Part shown: piece after piece, positions 54,818-63,820 of the stretch
Position numbering within the stretch: position 1 is the first letter of the stretch
Layout of the letters: every line of letters starts with the position of its first letter
Source of the DNA: Roseicyclus amphidinii
GTDB lineage: Bacteria; Pseudomonadota; Alphaproteobacteria; Rhodobacterales; Rhodobacteraceae
Reading direction: 5' to 3'
DNA: 64,000 nt
NCBI RefSeq assembly: GCF_030163755.1
Contig: NZ_JASJOE010000009.1
Span: forward strand, 26,324 to 90,323
Program-made: the position numbers and the translations under genes
The notes under the pieces: generated by a model
Database searches by the model: none
Told to the model about the DNA's origin: nothing
What the model saw: the letters and a program-made list of their open reading frames with translations, nothing else

Positions 54818-55693
54818 TCACAACACCCGGCCCGCCACCGCGCCCAGTTTCTCCACCATTGCCGGGTCGCGCGCCTCGGGCGCGGTCAGGACCGCGAAGT
54901 CCAGCGCGCGGTCGCAGCCATGGGGGCAGGGCGCGCGCTCGGGCCCCAGCAGCTCGGGCAGGCGGGCGACCAGCGCGCGCGCCTTGTCGGCGTTGCCGGT
55001 CAGGGTGGCGATGATGTCGGAAATGTCGACGCTGCCATGCTCGGGATGCCAGCTGTCGTAATCGGTGATCATGGCGACGGAGGCATAGCACAGCTCGGCC
55101 TCGCGGGCGAGTTTCGCCTCGGGCATGTTGGTCATGCCGATCACGTCGCAGCCCCAGACCTCGCGGTAGAGCCTGGATTCCGCGAGGCTCGAGAACTGCG
55201 GCCCCTCCATCGCAAGATAGGTGCCGCCCTCGTGCACGGTGACGCCCGCGTCGCGCGCCGCCTCGGCGCAGGCCGCGCCAAGGCGCGGGCAGGTGGGATG
55301 CGCGACCGAGACATGGGCGACGAGGCCGGGGCCGAAGAACGACTTTTCGCGCGCGAAGGTGCGGTCGATGAACTGGTCGACGATGACGAAATCACCCGGC
55401 GCCATCTCTTCGCGGAACGAGCCGCAGGCCGAGACGCTGATCACGTCGGTCACGCCCAGACGCTTGAGCGCGTCGATATTGGCACGATAGGGCACGGAGC
55501 TGGGCGAATGGACATGCCCGCGCCCGTGGCGCGGAAGGAAGGCCATCTCGACCCCGCCGAGCCGCCCGGTCAGGATCGCGTCCGAGGGCGCGCCGAAGGG
55601 GCTGTCGACCTCGACCCATTCGGCCCCGTCCAGCCCGTCGATCTGGTAGACGCCCGAGCCGCCGATCACGCCGATCCTGGTTTCCATCGCCAT
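54818..55693 (-). CDS. mtnP: S-methyl-5'-thioadenosine phosphorylase
   Basis: 291 residues, purine nucleoside phosphorylase fold. Cleaves methylthioadenosine, a by-product of polyamine and homoserine-lactone synthesis, to adenine and methylthioribose-1-phosphate. IGVIGGSGVYQIDGL, FLPRHGRGHVHSPSSVPYRAN in two parts, TYLAMEGPQFSSLAESRLYR and GMTNMPEAKLAREAELCYAS are family signatures. Three in-frame ATGs stand in a row; 55693 has the best spacing to GGAGG. Confidence 0.93.
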   Translation of the reverse strand: MAMETRIGVIGGSGVYQIDGLDGAEWVEVDSPFGAPSDAILTGRLGGVEMAFLPRHGRGHVHSPSSVPYRANIDALKRLGVTDVISVSACGSFREEMAPGDFVIVDQFIDRTFAREKSFFGPGLVAHVSVAHPTCPRLGAACAEAARDAGVTVHEGGTYLAMEGPQFSSLAESRLYREVWGCDVIGMTNMPEAKLAREAELCYASVAMITDYDSWHPEHGSVDISDIIATLTGNADKARALVARLPELLGPERAPCPHGCDRALDFAVLTAPEARDPAMVEKLGAVAGRVL

Positions 55694-55859
55694 CGCCATC
55701 GCCTCCGTTGCTGACCGCATCGCGGGGAAGAAGAACCATCCCGCGGCACACGGCGCAAGTCCGGGCTTGGTTTCTGGTGTAAACTTGCCTATATGAAAAA
55801 GTATGTCATGAAAACATGACAGCGCCGGACCGGGGCGCCGCATGACGGAGGGAGCACGC

Positions 55860-56390
55860 ATGCAAACGGTCATCGTCGTCTATTCCCGCTCGGGCCGCAG
55901 CCTGCGCATCGCCGAGCGGATCGCCGCGCGCAGCCGCGCGCGTGTCTGCCGCATCGAGTGCCCGCGCTACGACGGCCTGTCGGGGTATCTGCGCGGCTGG
56001 CGCGACGCGTGGCGCGGCGACCTTCCCGAGATCACGCTTGCGCCCGAGATTGGCGCGGCGGACCTGCTGATCCTTGGCGGTCCGGTCTGGGCCGGGCGTT
56101 TCGCGCCGCCCGTGCGGCGGCTGATGCGCGAGGCCGAACGCCTGCCGCCCGTGGTGGGGGTGTTCGTGACACGCGACCGGATCGGGTCGACCCTGCCGCT
56201 GGAGGCCGATCTGGAGGCGCTGGCAGCGGTCGGACCGACGCCGGGCGAGGATCTGCCTCTCCTGACGCTGGCGCGCCATCGACCGTCCGGGTTGCCCATC
56301 GAGCGGGCGGTCGAGAGGTTCCTCGCGCGGCTTGCGCCGCTCATGTCCCGACGCAAGGCCCCCGCGATCCTGCCAGTGCGGATGGCCTGA
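55860..56390 (+). CDS. Flavodoxin family protein
   Basis: 176-residue FMN-binding electron carrier. VIVVYSRSGRSLRIAERIA is the phosphate loop with Ser/Arg, and LLILGGPVWAGRFAPPVRRLM is the conserved second loop, as in NADPH-dependent FMN reductase/flavodoxin-like proteins. The partner is unknown. Start at 55860 follows GGAGGGAG. Convergent with a flavin reductase, a palindrome cluster between. Confidence 0.82.
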   Translation: MQTVIVVYSRSGRSLRIAERIAARSRARVCRIECPRYDGLSGYLRGWRDAWRGDLPEITLAPEIGAADLLILGGPVWAGRFAPPVRRLMREAERLPPVVGVFVTRDRIGSTLPLEADLEALAAVGPTPGEDLPLLTLARHRPSGLPIERAVERFLARLAPLMSRRKAPAILPVRMA

Positions 56391-56434
56391 GGGACACGGG
56401 GGTCTTCAATGGCCGCGCCTGCGCGGCGCGGTTG

Positions 56435-56488
56435 CGAATTTTCGTACGAAAATTCGGGGTTCGCGGCGATTTTTCGTTCGAAAAATCG
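56435..56488. repeat. Pair of palindromes between convergent flavoprotein genes
   Basis: 56435-56456 is a perfect 22-bp palindrome (CGAATTTTCG centre-joined by TA to its complement) and 56467-56488 has 10-bp arms CGATTTTTCG/CGAAAAATCG around TT. They sit between the stops of the flavodoxin and the flavin reductase genes and repeat the design at 24917-25003. Confidence 0.82.
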
Positions 56489-56501
56489 GTGGCGGCCCCC
56501 G

Positions 56502-57107
56502 TTACTCGCCGGGGCGCTTGAGGCTGAACTTCTCGCGGATCACCGCGTAGTCGCGGTAGCCCATCCGCGTCAGCGGGTTGAAGGCCAGCACGTCGAAGAT
56601 TCCGTCCACCACGCAATCGTCGCGCATGTGGACGCCCGTGACTTCGCCGAAGACGGCGAAATTCGCCTCGCCCTCCAGCTTGACGATCTGCGTCACGCGG
56701 CACTCGAGACTGGCGGGCGCACCCGCGACGCGCGAGCAGGCGATCGTCGCGCACTCCGCCCGCTCGATCCCCGCCAGCGCGAACTCGTCGGTTTCCTTCG
56801 GCCACGGCCCGGAGGTCTGGTTCATCACGTCCTTCATCGCGTATTCGACGACATTCACGCAAAAGACCCCGGTCTCGCGGATATTTGCGACGCTGTCCTT
56901 GGTGTCGCCCCGGTCTTCCTTGGCCGAGGTCGAGGCGAACATCACCTGCGGCGGCACGTAGGCGACCGCGTTGAAGAAGGAATAGGGAGCGATGTTTTCC
57001 GACCCGTCCGCGCCGCGGGTGGAGATCCAGCCGATTGGGCGCGGCGTGACGATGGCGTTGAACGGGTTGTGGGGCAGGCCGTGGCCATCCTCGGGGCGGT
57101 AGAACAT
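56502..57107 (-). CDS. Flavin reductase family protein
   Basis: 201 residues of the FMN-binding split barrel type. The start FYRPEDGHGLPHNPFNAIV, then TPRPIGWISTRGADG and NIAPYSFFNAVAYVPPQVMF are the flavin-binding signatures. Such proteins supply reduced flavin to monooxygenases or act as oxidoreductases. No monooxygenase is adjacent. Confidence 0.88.
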   Translation of the reverse strand: MFYRPEDGHGLPHNPFNAIVTPRPIGWISTRGADGSENIAPYSFFNAVAYVPPQVMFASTSAKEDRGDTKDSVANIRETGVFCVNVVEYAMKDVMNQTSGPWPKETDEFALAGIERAECATIACSRVAGAPASLECRVTQIVKLEGEANFAVFGEVTGVHMRDDCVVDGIFDVLAFNPLTRMGYRDYAVIREKFSLKRPGE

Positions 57108-57186
57108 CGGGCACCTCCTCGTGTTTGTGCGAGGCTTATCGGCGTGCTACGCCCGAGGCCAGAGGGCAAGGGCAGAAACCGCACAC

Positions 57187-57663
57187 ATGTATCGGCTGGA
57201 TCGGGAAACATCCCAAGACCGCTGGGAGGTCGAGGCGCTCTACGACCTGTGCTTTGCGCCGGGGCGGACGGCACTGTCGTCCTATCGCCTGCGCGAGGGG
57301 GTGCCGCCGGTGGCGAACCTGTGTCTCGTCGCACGCGATCCCGACGGCATCATTGCCGGTGCGATCCGGTTCTGGCCGGTGCGCGTCGGACGGGCGGAGG
57401 CGCTGTTGCTCGGCCCGGTCGCCGTCCACCCGACCCGGCAGGGCGAGGGGCTGGGCGGCATGCTCATGCGCGAGGGGCTGGCGCGGGCCGCCGCCGACCG
57501 CTGGCCGCGTGTGCTGCTGGTGGGCGACGCGCCCTATTACGGGCGCTTCGGCTTCACCCGGCTCGACGGGGTCGAGATGCCACCGCCGACGAACCCCGAC
57601 CGGGTGCTGGGCTGGGGCAACTGGGAAGGGGTGACCGGCCGCGTCACGCCCTGGGCGCATTAG
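57187..57663 (+). CDS. GNAT family N-acetyltransferase
   Basis: 158 residues. The acetyl-CoA site is HPTRQGEGLGGMLMREGL (motif A, Q/RxxGxG/A), with PYYGRFGFTRL near the end as in the YhbS-like branch. Earlier ATG candidates lack support. Substrate unknown. Divergent from the flavin reductase. Confidence 0.88.
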   Translation: MYRLDRETSQDRWEVEALYDLCFAPGRTALSSYRLREGVPPVANLCLVARDPDGIIAGAIRFWPVRVGRAEALLLGPVAVHPTRQGEGLGGMLMREGLARAAADRWPRVLLVGDAPYYGRFGFTRLDGVEMPPPTNPDRVLGWGNWEGVTGRVTPWAH

Positions 57664-57715
57664 ATCTCGCACGTTCGAACAGCGCGAACCGGTTCCCGCT
57701 GCTGCGCAACCTGCG

Positions 57716-59329
57716 TCAGGCGCGCAGCCGCGTGCGGATCATCTCGGCGGCCTTCTCGGCGATCATCGTCACCGGCGCATGGGTGTTGCCGCTGGTGATC
57801 GCGGGCATGACCGAGGCATCCGCCACCGACAGCCCGCCGATGCCGTTGACGGTCAGCGCGGGGCTGACGACCGCGCCCGCGTCGGTGCCCATCCGCGCGG
57901 TCGAGACCGGGTGGAAGATCGTGGTCGAGATGTCGCCCGCGGCTTGCAGAAGCGCCTCTTCGCCGTCGACCTGCGGGCCGGGCTTGATCTCGGTGGGCGT
58001 GAATTCCGCCATCCGCCGCGTCGCCATCAGCGCGCGGGCGTGGCGGATCGAGGCCACCGCGACACGCTGGTCGGCGGGGGCCGACAGGTAGTTGGGCCGG
58101 ATCGAGGGCGCGGCGCGCGGGTCTGGCCCAGTGACATGGACCGAGCCGCGGCTTTCGGGGCGCAGGTTGCAGACCGAGACGGTCAGCGCCGGGAAGCGGT
58201 GGAGCGGCTGGCCGAAGGCGTCCAGCGACAGGGGTTGCACGTGGTATTCGATATTGGGCGTCTCGTGCTCTGGCGAAGACCGGGTGAAGATGCCGAATTG
58301 CGACGGCGCCATGGCCAGCGGGCCCGAACGTTTCAGCGCGTAATCGAGGCCGATCTTCAGCTTGCCGAGCGGGCTTGCGTAGTAATCGTTCAGCGTCTGC
58401 GCGCCCGTGATGCGAAAGATCGTGCGGATCTGCAGGTGATCGGCGAGGTTCTCGCCCACGCCGGGCGTGTCCTGCACCACGTCGATGCCATGCGAGTGCA
58501 GCAGCGCGCCTTGACCGATGCCGGACAGTTCCAGGATTTTCGGCGTTCCGATGGCACCTGCCGACAGCACCACCTCGCCCGCGGCACGCGCATGATGGGC
58601 CGCGCCGTCCTGCAGGAAGACCACGCCGGTTGCGCGGCGGCCGTCCATCGACAGGCGCAGCACCTCTGCCCCCGTCACGATCCTCAGGTTGGGCCGCTTG
58701 CGCGCCGGGTCGAGGAACGCCTTGCGCGCGTTCCAGCGCCATCCGCCCCGCTGGTTGACCTCGAAATAGCCCGCGCCCTCGTTGTCGCCGCGGTTGAAGT
58801 CGTCGGTCCGCGGGATGCCCAGCTCTTCGGCGGCCTCGGCCACGGCGTCGAGGATCGGCCAGCTCAGGCGCTGGCGTTCGACGCGCAGCTCGCCCTCGCC
58901 GCCATGGGCGTCATCCGCGCCGCCGTGATAGCCCTCGGAGCGCCGGAAATAGGGCAGCACATCCTCCCAACCCCAACCGATGTTGCCCAGCTGCCGCCAC
59001 AGGTCATAGTCGCGCGCCTGCCCACGCATGTAGATCATGCCGTTGATCGAGGAACAGCCGCCCAGCACCTTTCCCCTCGGGTAGTTCAGCGCGCGCCCGT
59101 TCAGGCCCGGCTCGGCCTCGGTCTTGAGGCACCAGTCGAGCGAGGGGTCGCCCATCGCGTAGAGGTAGCCTACCGGCACATGCACCCAGAGGCGGTTGTC
59201 GCTGCCGCCTGCCTCGAGCAGCAGGACCTTAACCGACGGATCGGCAGAGAGGCGATTGGCCAGCACGCAGCCTGCCGAGCCCGCGCCCACGATCACCACG
59301 TCCCAGTCTCCGAAATCCCGAAGCTCCAT
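57716..59329 (-). CDS. GMC family oxidoreductase (choline dehydrogenase-like)
   Basis: 537-residue FAD enzyme. VVIVGAGSAGCVLANRLS is the FAD loop, PRGKVLGGCSSINGMIYMRG the covalent/FAD-contact motif, AGAIGTPKILELSGIG a second signature, and the C-terminal HPVSTARMG and NTHAPVTMIAEKAAE hold the catalytic His-Asn pair. It oxidises an alcohol, possibly choline, polyethylene glycol or a sugar alcohol; BetB/BetI genes are not nearby. Confidence 0.9.
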   Translation of the reverse strand: MELRDFGDWDVVIVGAGSAGCVLANRLSADPSVKVLLLEAGGSDNRLWVHVPVGYLYAMGDPSLDWCLKTEAEPGLNGRALNYPRGKVLGGCSSINGMIYMRGQARDYDLWRQLGNIGWGWEDVLPYFRRSEGYHGGADDAHGGEGELRVERQRLSWPILDAVAEAAEELGIPRTDDFNRGDNEGAGYFEVNQRGGWRWNARKAFLDPARKRPNLRIVTGAEVLRLSMDGRRATGVVFLQDGAAHHARAAGEVVLSAGAIGTPKILELSGIGQGALLHSHGIDVVQDTPGVGENLADHLQIRTIFRITGAQTLNDYYASPLGKLKIGLDYALKRSGPLAMAPSQFGIFTRSSPEHETPNIEYHVQPLSLDAFGQPLHRFPALTVSVCNLRPESRGSVHVTGPDPRAAPSIRPNYLSAPADQRVAVASIRHARALMATRRMAEFTPTEIKPGPQVDGEEALLQAAGDISTTIFHPVSTARMGTDAGAVVSPALTVNGIGGLSVADASVMPAITSGNTHAPVTMIAEKAAEMIRTRLRA

Positions 59330-59418
59330 CGCGCCCTCCCTGCTGCTCCCGCCTTGGGTCTAGCCGCGCGCCTTGGCCCGCGTCCAGCCCGCAGGGTGGG
59401 CAATCCGCCCACCGCGCG

Positions 59419-60690
59419 CTAGCGGTCGGGCGGTGTCCAGTCGGCGGGCGGCACCTCGCGCCGCCTGAGCCGCAGCGCAAGGCCGAGCGCCACGCCCACG
59501 CCGATGGCGACCGTGAGGTCCGTAAACACGGTCAGCACCAGCGTCAGCGCCAGCAGCACCCGGTCCGACACCCGCCCCGTCGTGGCGTAGCGGTGCCAGT
59601 GCTGGGGTTCCGACATGTTCCACGCGGTCACCAGCAACAGCCCCGCAAGCGCGGGCATGGCGAGGTATCCCGCCAGCGGTGCCGCCGCCCACATCACGAT
59701 CAGGATCGTGAGCGCGTGGAAGATGCCCGCCAGCGGCGTGCGCCCGCCCGCGCGGACATTTGTCGCGGTGCGCGCGATGGCCCCCGTGGCGGGCAACCCG
59801 CCCATCAGGGCCGAGCCGATATTGGCCACGCCCTGCGCGAGGATTTCGGCGCTGGGCCGGTGGCGGCCCGCGACCATGCGGTCGGCGACCATCGCAGACA
59901 AAAGCGACTCGACCCCTGCGAGAAAGGCGATGATGAGGGCCGAGGGCAGCAGTTCGACCAGCCGCGCGGCGCTCATCTCGGGGATCACGGGGCGGGGCAG
60001 GGTGGCCGGCAAAGCGCCGAAGCGCGCGCCCAGCGTGTCGACCGGCAGGCCGAACAGCGCCACCACTGCCGAGGCCCCCGCCACGGCAAAGATCAGCCCC
60101 GGAAAGCGCGGAAAGGCGCGGCGCAGGGCTACGATGGCGAGGATCGTCGCCGCCCCGGTGGCAAGGCTTGCCGGGTTCAGCGTGCCGCGCGCGTCCCAGA
60201 TCGCGGGCAGACGCTCCAGCGCCTCGGCTCCGGTGCCTTCGGGCAGCGCGATGCCGATGGCGTCGGGCAGCTGGCTGAGGGCGATGATCGCGGCGATGCC
60301 GATGGTGAAGCCGTTGATCACCGGTTCCGGCACCAGCCGGATCAGGCTGCCCGCGCGCAAAAGCCCCGCGATGACAAGGATCACGCCCGCCATGAGCGTC
60401 GACAGCACGAGCCCGTCGAATCCATGTTCGGCGATGACCCCATGCACCACGACGATGAAGGCCCCCGTCGGCCCGCCGATCTGCACCCGGCTGCCGCCGA
60501 GCGCCGAGATCAGGACCCCCGCCACGATGGCGGTGACAAGGCCCGTGGCGGGCGGCGCGCCCGAGGCGATGGCGATGGCGAGGCTGAGGGGCAGGGCCAC
60601 CATCGCCACGGTGATGCCCGCGACAAGATCGGCCAGCACGCTGCGGGGTGTGCTTTGGGGAAGGGTGGTCAGAAGCTTGGGCGTGAGCAT
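59419..60690 (-). CDS. SulP family anion transporter lacking the STAS domain
   Basis: 423 residues with about eleven or twelve membrane segments, starting VLADLVAGITVAMVALPLSLAIA, a SulP hallmark. The C-terminal cytoplasmic STAS domain normal for full-length members is missing: the protein ends about 20 residues after the last helix. Moves sulfate, bicarbonate or a carboxylate with sodium or protons. Confidence 0.88.
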   Translation of the reverse strand: MLTPKLLTTLPQSTPRSVLADLVAGITVAMVALPLSLAIAIASGAPPATGLVTAIVAGVLISALGGSRVQIGGPTGAFIVVVHGVIAEHGFDGLVLSTLMAGVILVIAGLLRAGSLIRLVPEPVINGFTIGIAAIIALSQLPDAIGIALPEGTGAEALERLPAIWDARGTLNPASLATGAATILAIVALRRAFPRFPGLIFAVAGASAVVALFGLPVDTLGARFGALPATLPRPVIPEMSAARLVELLPSALIIAFLAGVESLLSAMVADRMVAGRHRPSAEILAQGVANIGSALMGGLPATGAIARTATNVRAGGRTPLAGIFHALTILIVMWAAAPLAGYLAMPALAGLLLVTAWNMSEPQHWHRYATTGRVSDRVLLALTLVLTVFTDLTVAIGVGVALGLALRLRRREVPPADWTPPDR

Positions 60691-60788
60691 GCGGATCGCC
60701 GTCGGGGCGCGCTGCCGGGGCCTGCCCCCCGCATCCGTTGGCCACGCCGATCCTTGCGCCGACGCAGGTCGACACGCAAGGGGTGCGC

Positions 60789-63065
60789 CTATCCCTGCCG
60801 CTTCAGCCAGTCCATCATGGCGGGGCGGACCGATTGCGCGCCGCTGGCGCGGGCCTCGTTGATCACGGCGCGCGCCTCGCGCAGGTCCACGCGCCGCAGG
60901 AGCGACTTGACCGGCCCGATGGAGGCCGGGCGCATCGACAGGCTGCGCAGCCCCATGGCGGCGAAACAGACGGCTTCGAGCGGGCGGCCCGCATCCTCGC
61001 CGCAGAAACTCAGCGGTGTGTCGGTGTCGCCGCAGCGATGCACGATCTGTTCGAGGAAGGTCAGGAAACTGACGTTCAGCGTGTCGTAGCGGCGGCGCAC
61101 GCGCTCGTTCTCGCGGTCGGCGGCGAAGAAGAACTGTTTCAGGTCATTGCCGCCGATCGAGATGAAATCGCAGGCCTCGAAGAACTGTCGCGGGGCGAAG
61201 GCGAGGCTGGGGGTCTCCAGCATCGCGCCGACCTGCAGCGTCTCGGGCAGCGTATGGCCGAGCGATGCTTCGCGGTCCAGTTCGCGCATCAGGTGGTCGC
61301 GGGCCTGGGTGAATTCCTCGAACTGGGCGATGAAGGGGAACATGACCGTCAGCGGCCGACCGTTCGCCGCGCGGATCAGCGCCTGCAGCTGCATCCGCAT
61401 GACGCCCGGCTTGTCGAGGCCCACCCGGATCGCGCGCCAGCCGAGCGCGGGGTTCGGTTCGTCCTGCGGCTTCATGTAGGGCAGGACCTTGTCCGAGCCG
61501 ATGTCGAGCGTGCGGAAGACGACGCGCTTGTCGCCCGCGGCATCCATGACGCGGGAATAGAGCGCCGCCAACTCACCGCGGCGCGGCACCTTGTTGCGGG
61601 TCAGGAACTGCAACTCGGTGCGGAACAGGCCCACGCCCTCGGCCCCCGAGGAGGGCAGCGAGGGCAGATCGGCCATGAGCCCCGCGTTCATCTGCAGCGA
61701 CACGACCGTGCCGCAGAGGCTGACGGCGGGCTTGTCGCGGATCGAGGCGTAACGCTCCTGCGCCTCGGCCTGCATGGCAAGCTTGTCGCGGAAGGCCGAG
61801 GCGACGTTTTCCTCGGGGCGCAGGTGGACGATGCCCTGGTCGCCGTCTACCAGGATCAGGTCGCCGTTCAGCGCCTCGGTCGTGATGGGCCGGGCATGGA
61901 TCACCAGCGGGATCGCCAGCGCGCGCGCAACGATCGCGGCATGGGAGCCGACCGAGCCGTCTTCCAGCACCACCCCCTTCAGCCGCCGCCCGTAGTCGAG
62001 CAGTTCCGCCGGTCCGATGTTGCGTGCCACCAGCACCGGGTCGGCGGGCAATTCCGCGCCCGTGTCGCGGCCCTGGCCCGTCAGCCGCCGCAGCAGCCGG
62101 TTCGACAGGTCGTCGAGGTCGTGCAGCCGCTCGCGCAGATAGGCGTCGGCCACCGTCTCCATCCGGGCGCGCGCGGTGGATTGTTCCTTTTCCACCGCCG
62201 CCTCTGCGGACAGGCCGCGGCCGATGTCCTCTTCCATGCGGCGCATCCAGCCGCGGGAATGGGCGAACATGCGGTAGGCTTCCAGCACCTCGCGCTGTTC
62301 GCCGTCCGCGACGGGCGCGCGCGTCAGCATGTCGTCGATGTCGAGGCGGAGCCTTTCGACCGCGCCGTGCAGGCGGGCAAGCTCGGCCTCGGGGTCTTCG
62401 GCGACGGGGTTGGTCACCACCACGCGCGGCTCGTGCAGCCAGACATGGCCCATCGCCGCGCCTTCCTGCGCGCAGGCGCCGCGGATCATCACCTGTTGCT
62501 TGTGCCGCTCGGCCAGCGCCGCGCCCTCGCCGATGAAGGCGCCCAGTTCGGTCATCTCGGCGATGACCATGGCGACCACTTCCAGCGCGTAGACCTCGTC
62601 GTCGGAGTATTCGCGGGCGTCCTTGGACTGCACGACCAGCACGCCCAACCGCTCGCCCAGCCGTTGCACCGGCACGCCAAGGAAGCTGGAATAGCGTTCC
62701 TCGCCCGTCTCGGGCATGTAGCGGAACCCCCGCTCGGCGGGGGCGTTGGCGGTGTTGATGGGCCGCGCCGAGCGCGCGACGCGGCCCACCAGCCCCTCGC
62801 CGATGCGCATCCGGGTGACGTGAACCGCCTCGGGGGCAAGGCCCTGGGTGGCGCACAGCTCCAGCGTGTCGGCGTCGCGCAGCAGGTAGATGGAACAGAC
62901 CTCGGTCCCCATGGAATCCGCGATCAGGTGGGTGATCCGGTCGAGCCGCTCCTGCCCGGCGCTGGCGTCGGCCATGACCGCCTGCAGGCGGCTGAGCAGT
63001 TTCCTGCTCTCGGTCTCGGTGCCCTGGGCCATATGCTGCGCCAAATCCCTCGTCCGCGGGCGCAT
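60789..63065 (-). CDS. ptsP: Phosphoenolpyruvate--protein phosphotransferase PtsP (EI-Ntr)
   Basis: 758 residues. N-terminal GAF domain (about 25-180) with VCSIYLLRDADTLELCATQG, then the EI helical domain, the phosphohistidine site GSHAAIVARALAIP (His375), and the TIM-barrel PEP-binding domain with GLFRTELQFL, FRTLDIGSDK and SIGGNDLKQF and SFCGEDAG. It feeds phosphate to NPr/EIIA-Ntr to tune nitrogen, potassium and envelope functions. A Met eleven residues in is an alternative start; neither has a strong ribosome site. Confidence 0.95.
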   Translation of the reverse strand: MRPRTRDLAQHMAQGTETESRKLLSRLQAVMADASAGQERLDRITHLIADSMGTEVCSIYLLRDADTLELCATQGLAPEAVHVTRMRIGEGLVGRVARSARPINTANAPAERGFRYMPETGEERYSSFLGVPVQRLGERLGVLVVQSKDAREYSDDEVYALEVVAMVIAEMTELGAFIGEGAALAERHKQQVMIRGACAQEGAAMGHVWLHEPRVVVTNPVAEDPEAELARLHGAVERLRLDIDDMLTRAPVADGEQREVLEAYRMFAHSRGWMRRMEEDIGRGLSAEAAVEKEQSTARARMETVADAYLRERLHDLDDLSNRLLRRLTGQGRDTGAELPADPVLVARNIGPAELLDYGRRLKGVVLEDGSVGSHAAIVARALAIPLVIHARPITTEALNGDLILVDGDQGIVHLRPEENVASAFRDKLAMQAEAQERYASIRDKPAVSLCGTVVSLQMNAGLMADLPSLPSSGAEGVGLFRTELQFLTRNKVPRRGELAALYSRVMDAAGDKRVVFRTLDIGSDKVLPYMKPQDEPNPALGWRAIRVGLDKPGVMRMQLQALIRAANGRPLTVMFPFIAQFEEFTQARDHLMRELDREASLGHTLPETLQVGAMLETPSLAFAPRQFFEACDFISIGGNDLKQFFFAADRENERVRRRYDTLNVSFLTFLEQIVHRCGDTDTPLSFCGEDAGRPLEAVCFAAMGLRSLSMRPASIGPVKSLLRRVDLREARAVINEARASGAQSVRPAMMDWLKRQG

Positions 63066-63157
63066 GTCGTGTGCGCCCGTCGTTTCCCGTCAACCGATAG
63101 CGCGCCGCCGGGGGGGCGCGCAACGGCCTTGGCGTGCGACCATGCGGCTGCTCAGGT

Positions 63158-63745
63158 CTATGCCGAAAGAAGCGCCGCGCGTGCCTGCCGCGTGATCTCG
63201 GCGAGATAGGCCGCCTCGCTCCAGCCGCAGTCCCGCGTCAGTTGTTCCCAGACCCGCACCGACAGCAGCGTCCACAGAAGGTCCGTCGCCCGGTCCTCGG
63301 ACAGGTCGTCGCGCAGCCGCCCGTCACGGGCGAGGGCCGCCACGGCCGCCGCACAGCCATGGCGCACCGCCGCCATGCGATCGGCCCAGGCCGCGCGCGC
63401 CTCGGGGTCGGTGTCCTGCATCGCCATCAGGGCGCGGCCCACCGGGTAGATCACCGGGATATGCGCCGCCCATGCGCGGATGAAGGCCGAAAGCCGCGCC
63501 TCGCCCGTGGCGGCGGCGCGGCTTTCGGCGAGGCTTGCGTCGATATCCACCTGCGCGTCGAGGTGCTTGGTCGCCGCGATCAGCAACTCGGCCCGCGTCG
63601 GGAAGTGCAGGTAAAGCGCCTGCCGCGAGATGCCGGCCGCCTTGGCGATATCCGACACGCGGGTCTTCTCGGGGCTGGCCGAGGCCAGCTGGTCGAGGGT
63701 GGCCTGAAGGATGCGGGCGCGGGTCTGCTCGGTTTTTCTTGACAT
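63158..63745 (-). CDS. TetR/AcrR family transcriptional regulator
   Basis: 195 residues with an N-terminal HTH: ARILQATLDQLASASPEKTR, then SDIAKAAGISRQALYLHFP. The C-terminal ligand domain is helical. It is divergent from an NAD(P)-binding protein with 75 bases between; the palindromes at 63739-63753 and 63781-63795 are its probable operators, one over its own start codon. Confidence 0.9.
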   Translation of the reverse strand: MSRKTEQTRARILQATLDQLASASPEKTRVSDIAKAAGISRQALYLHFPTRAELLIAATKHLDAQVDIDASLAESRAAATGEARLSAFIRAWAAHIPVIYPVGRALMAMQDTDPEARAAWADRMAAVRHGCAAAVAALARDGRLRDDLSEDRATDLLWTLLSVRVWEQLTRDCGWSEAAYLAEITRQARAALLSA

Positions 63746-63753
63746 GATGTAAA
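63739..63753. promoter_or_regulatory. Second TetR operator candidate over the regulator start
   Basis: TTGACATGATGTAAA matches the perfect palindrome TTGACACAGTGTCAA at 11 of 15 positions and overlaps the ATG of the TetR gene, which would allow autorepression. Confidence 0.5.
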
Positions 63754-63780
63754 GTAACGCCTAGGTGGCGGTCCGTCAAC

Positions 63781-63795
63781 TTGACACAGTGTCAA
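63781..63795. promoter_or_regulatory. TetR operator candidate and minus-35 element
   Basis: TTGACACAGTGTCAA is a perfect odd palindrome with 7-base arms. Its TTGACA could serve as the minus-35 box of the divergent NAD(P)-binding protein gene 26 bases downstream. Confidence 0.7.
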
Positions 63796-63820
63796 ATTAT
63801 CGGATCGAAAGGACCACAAC

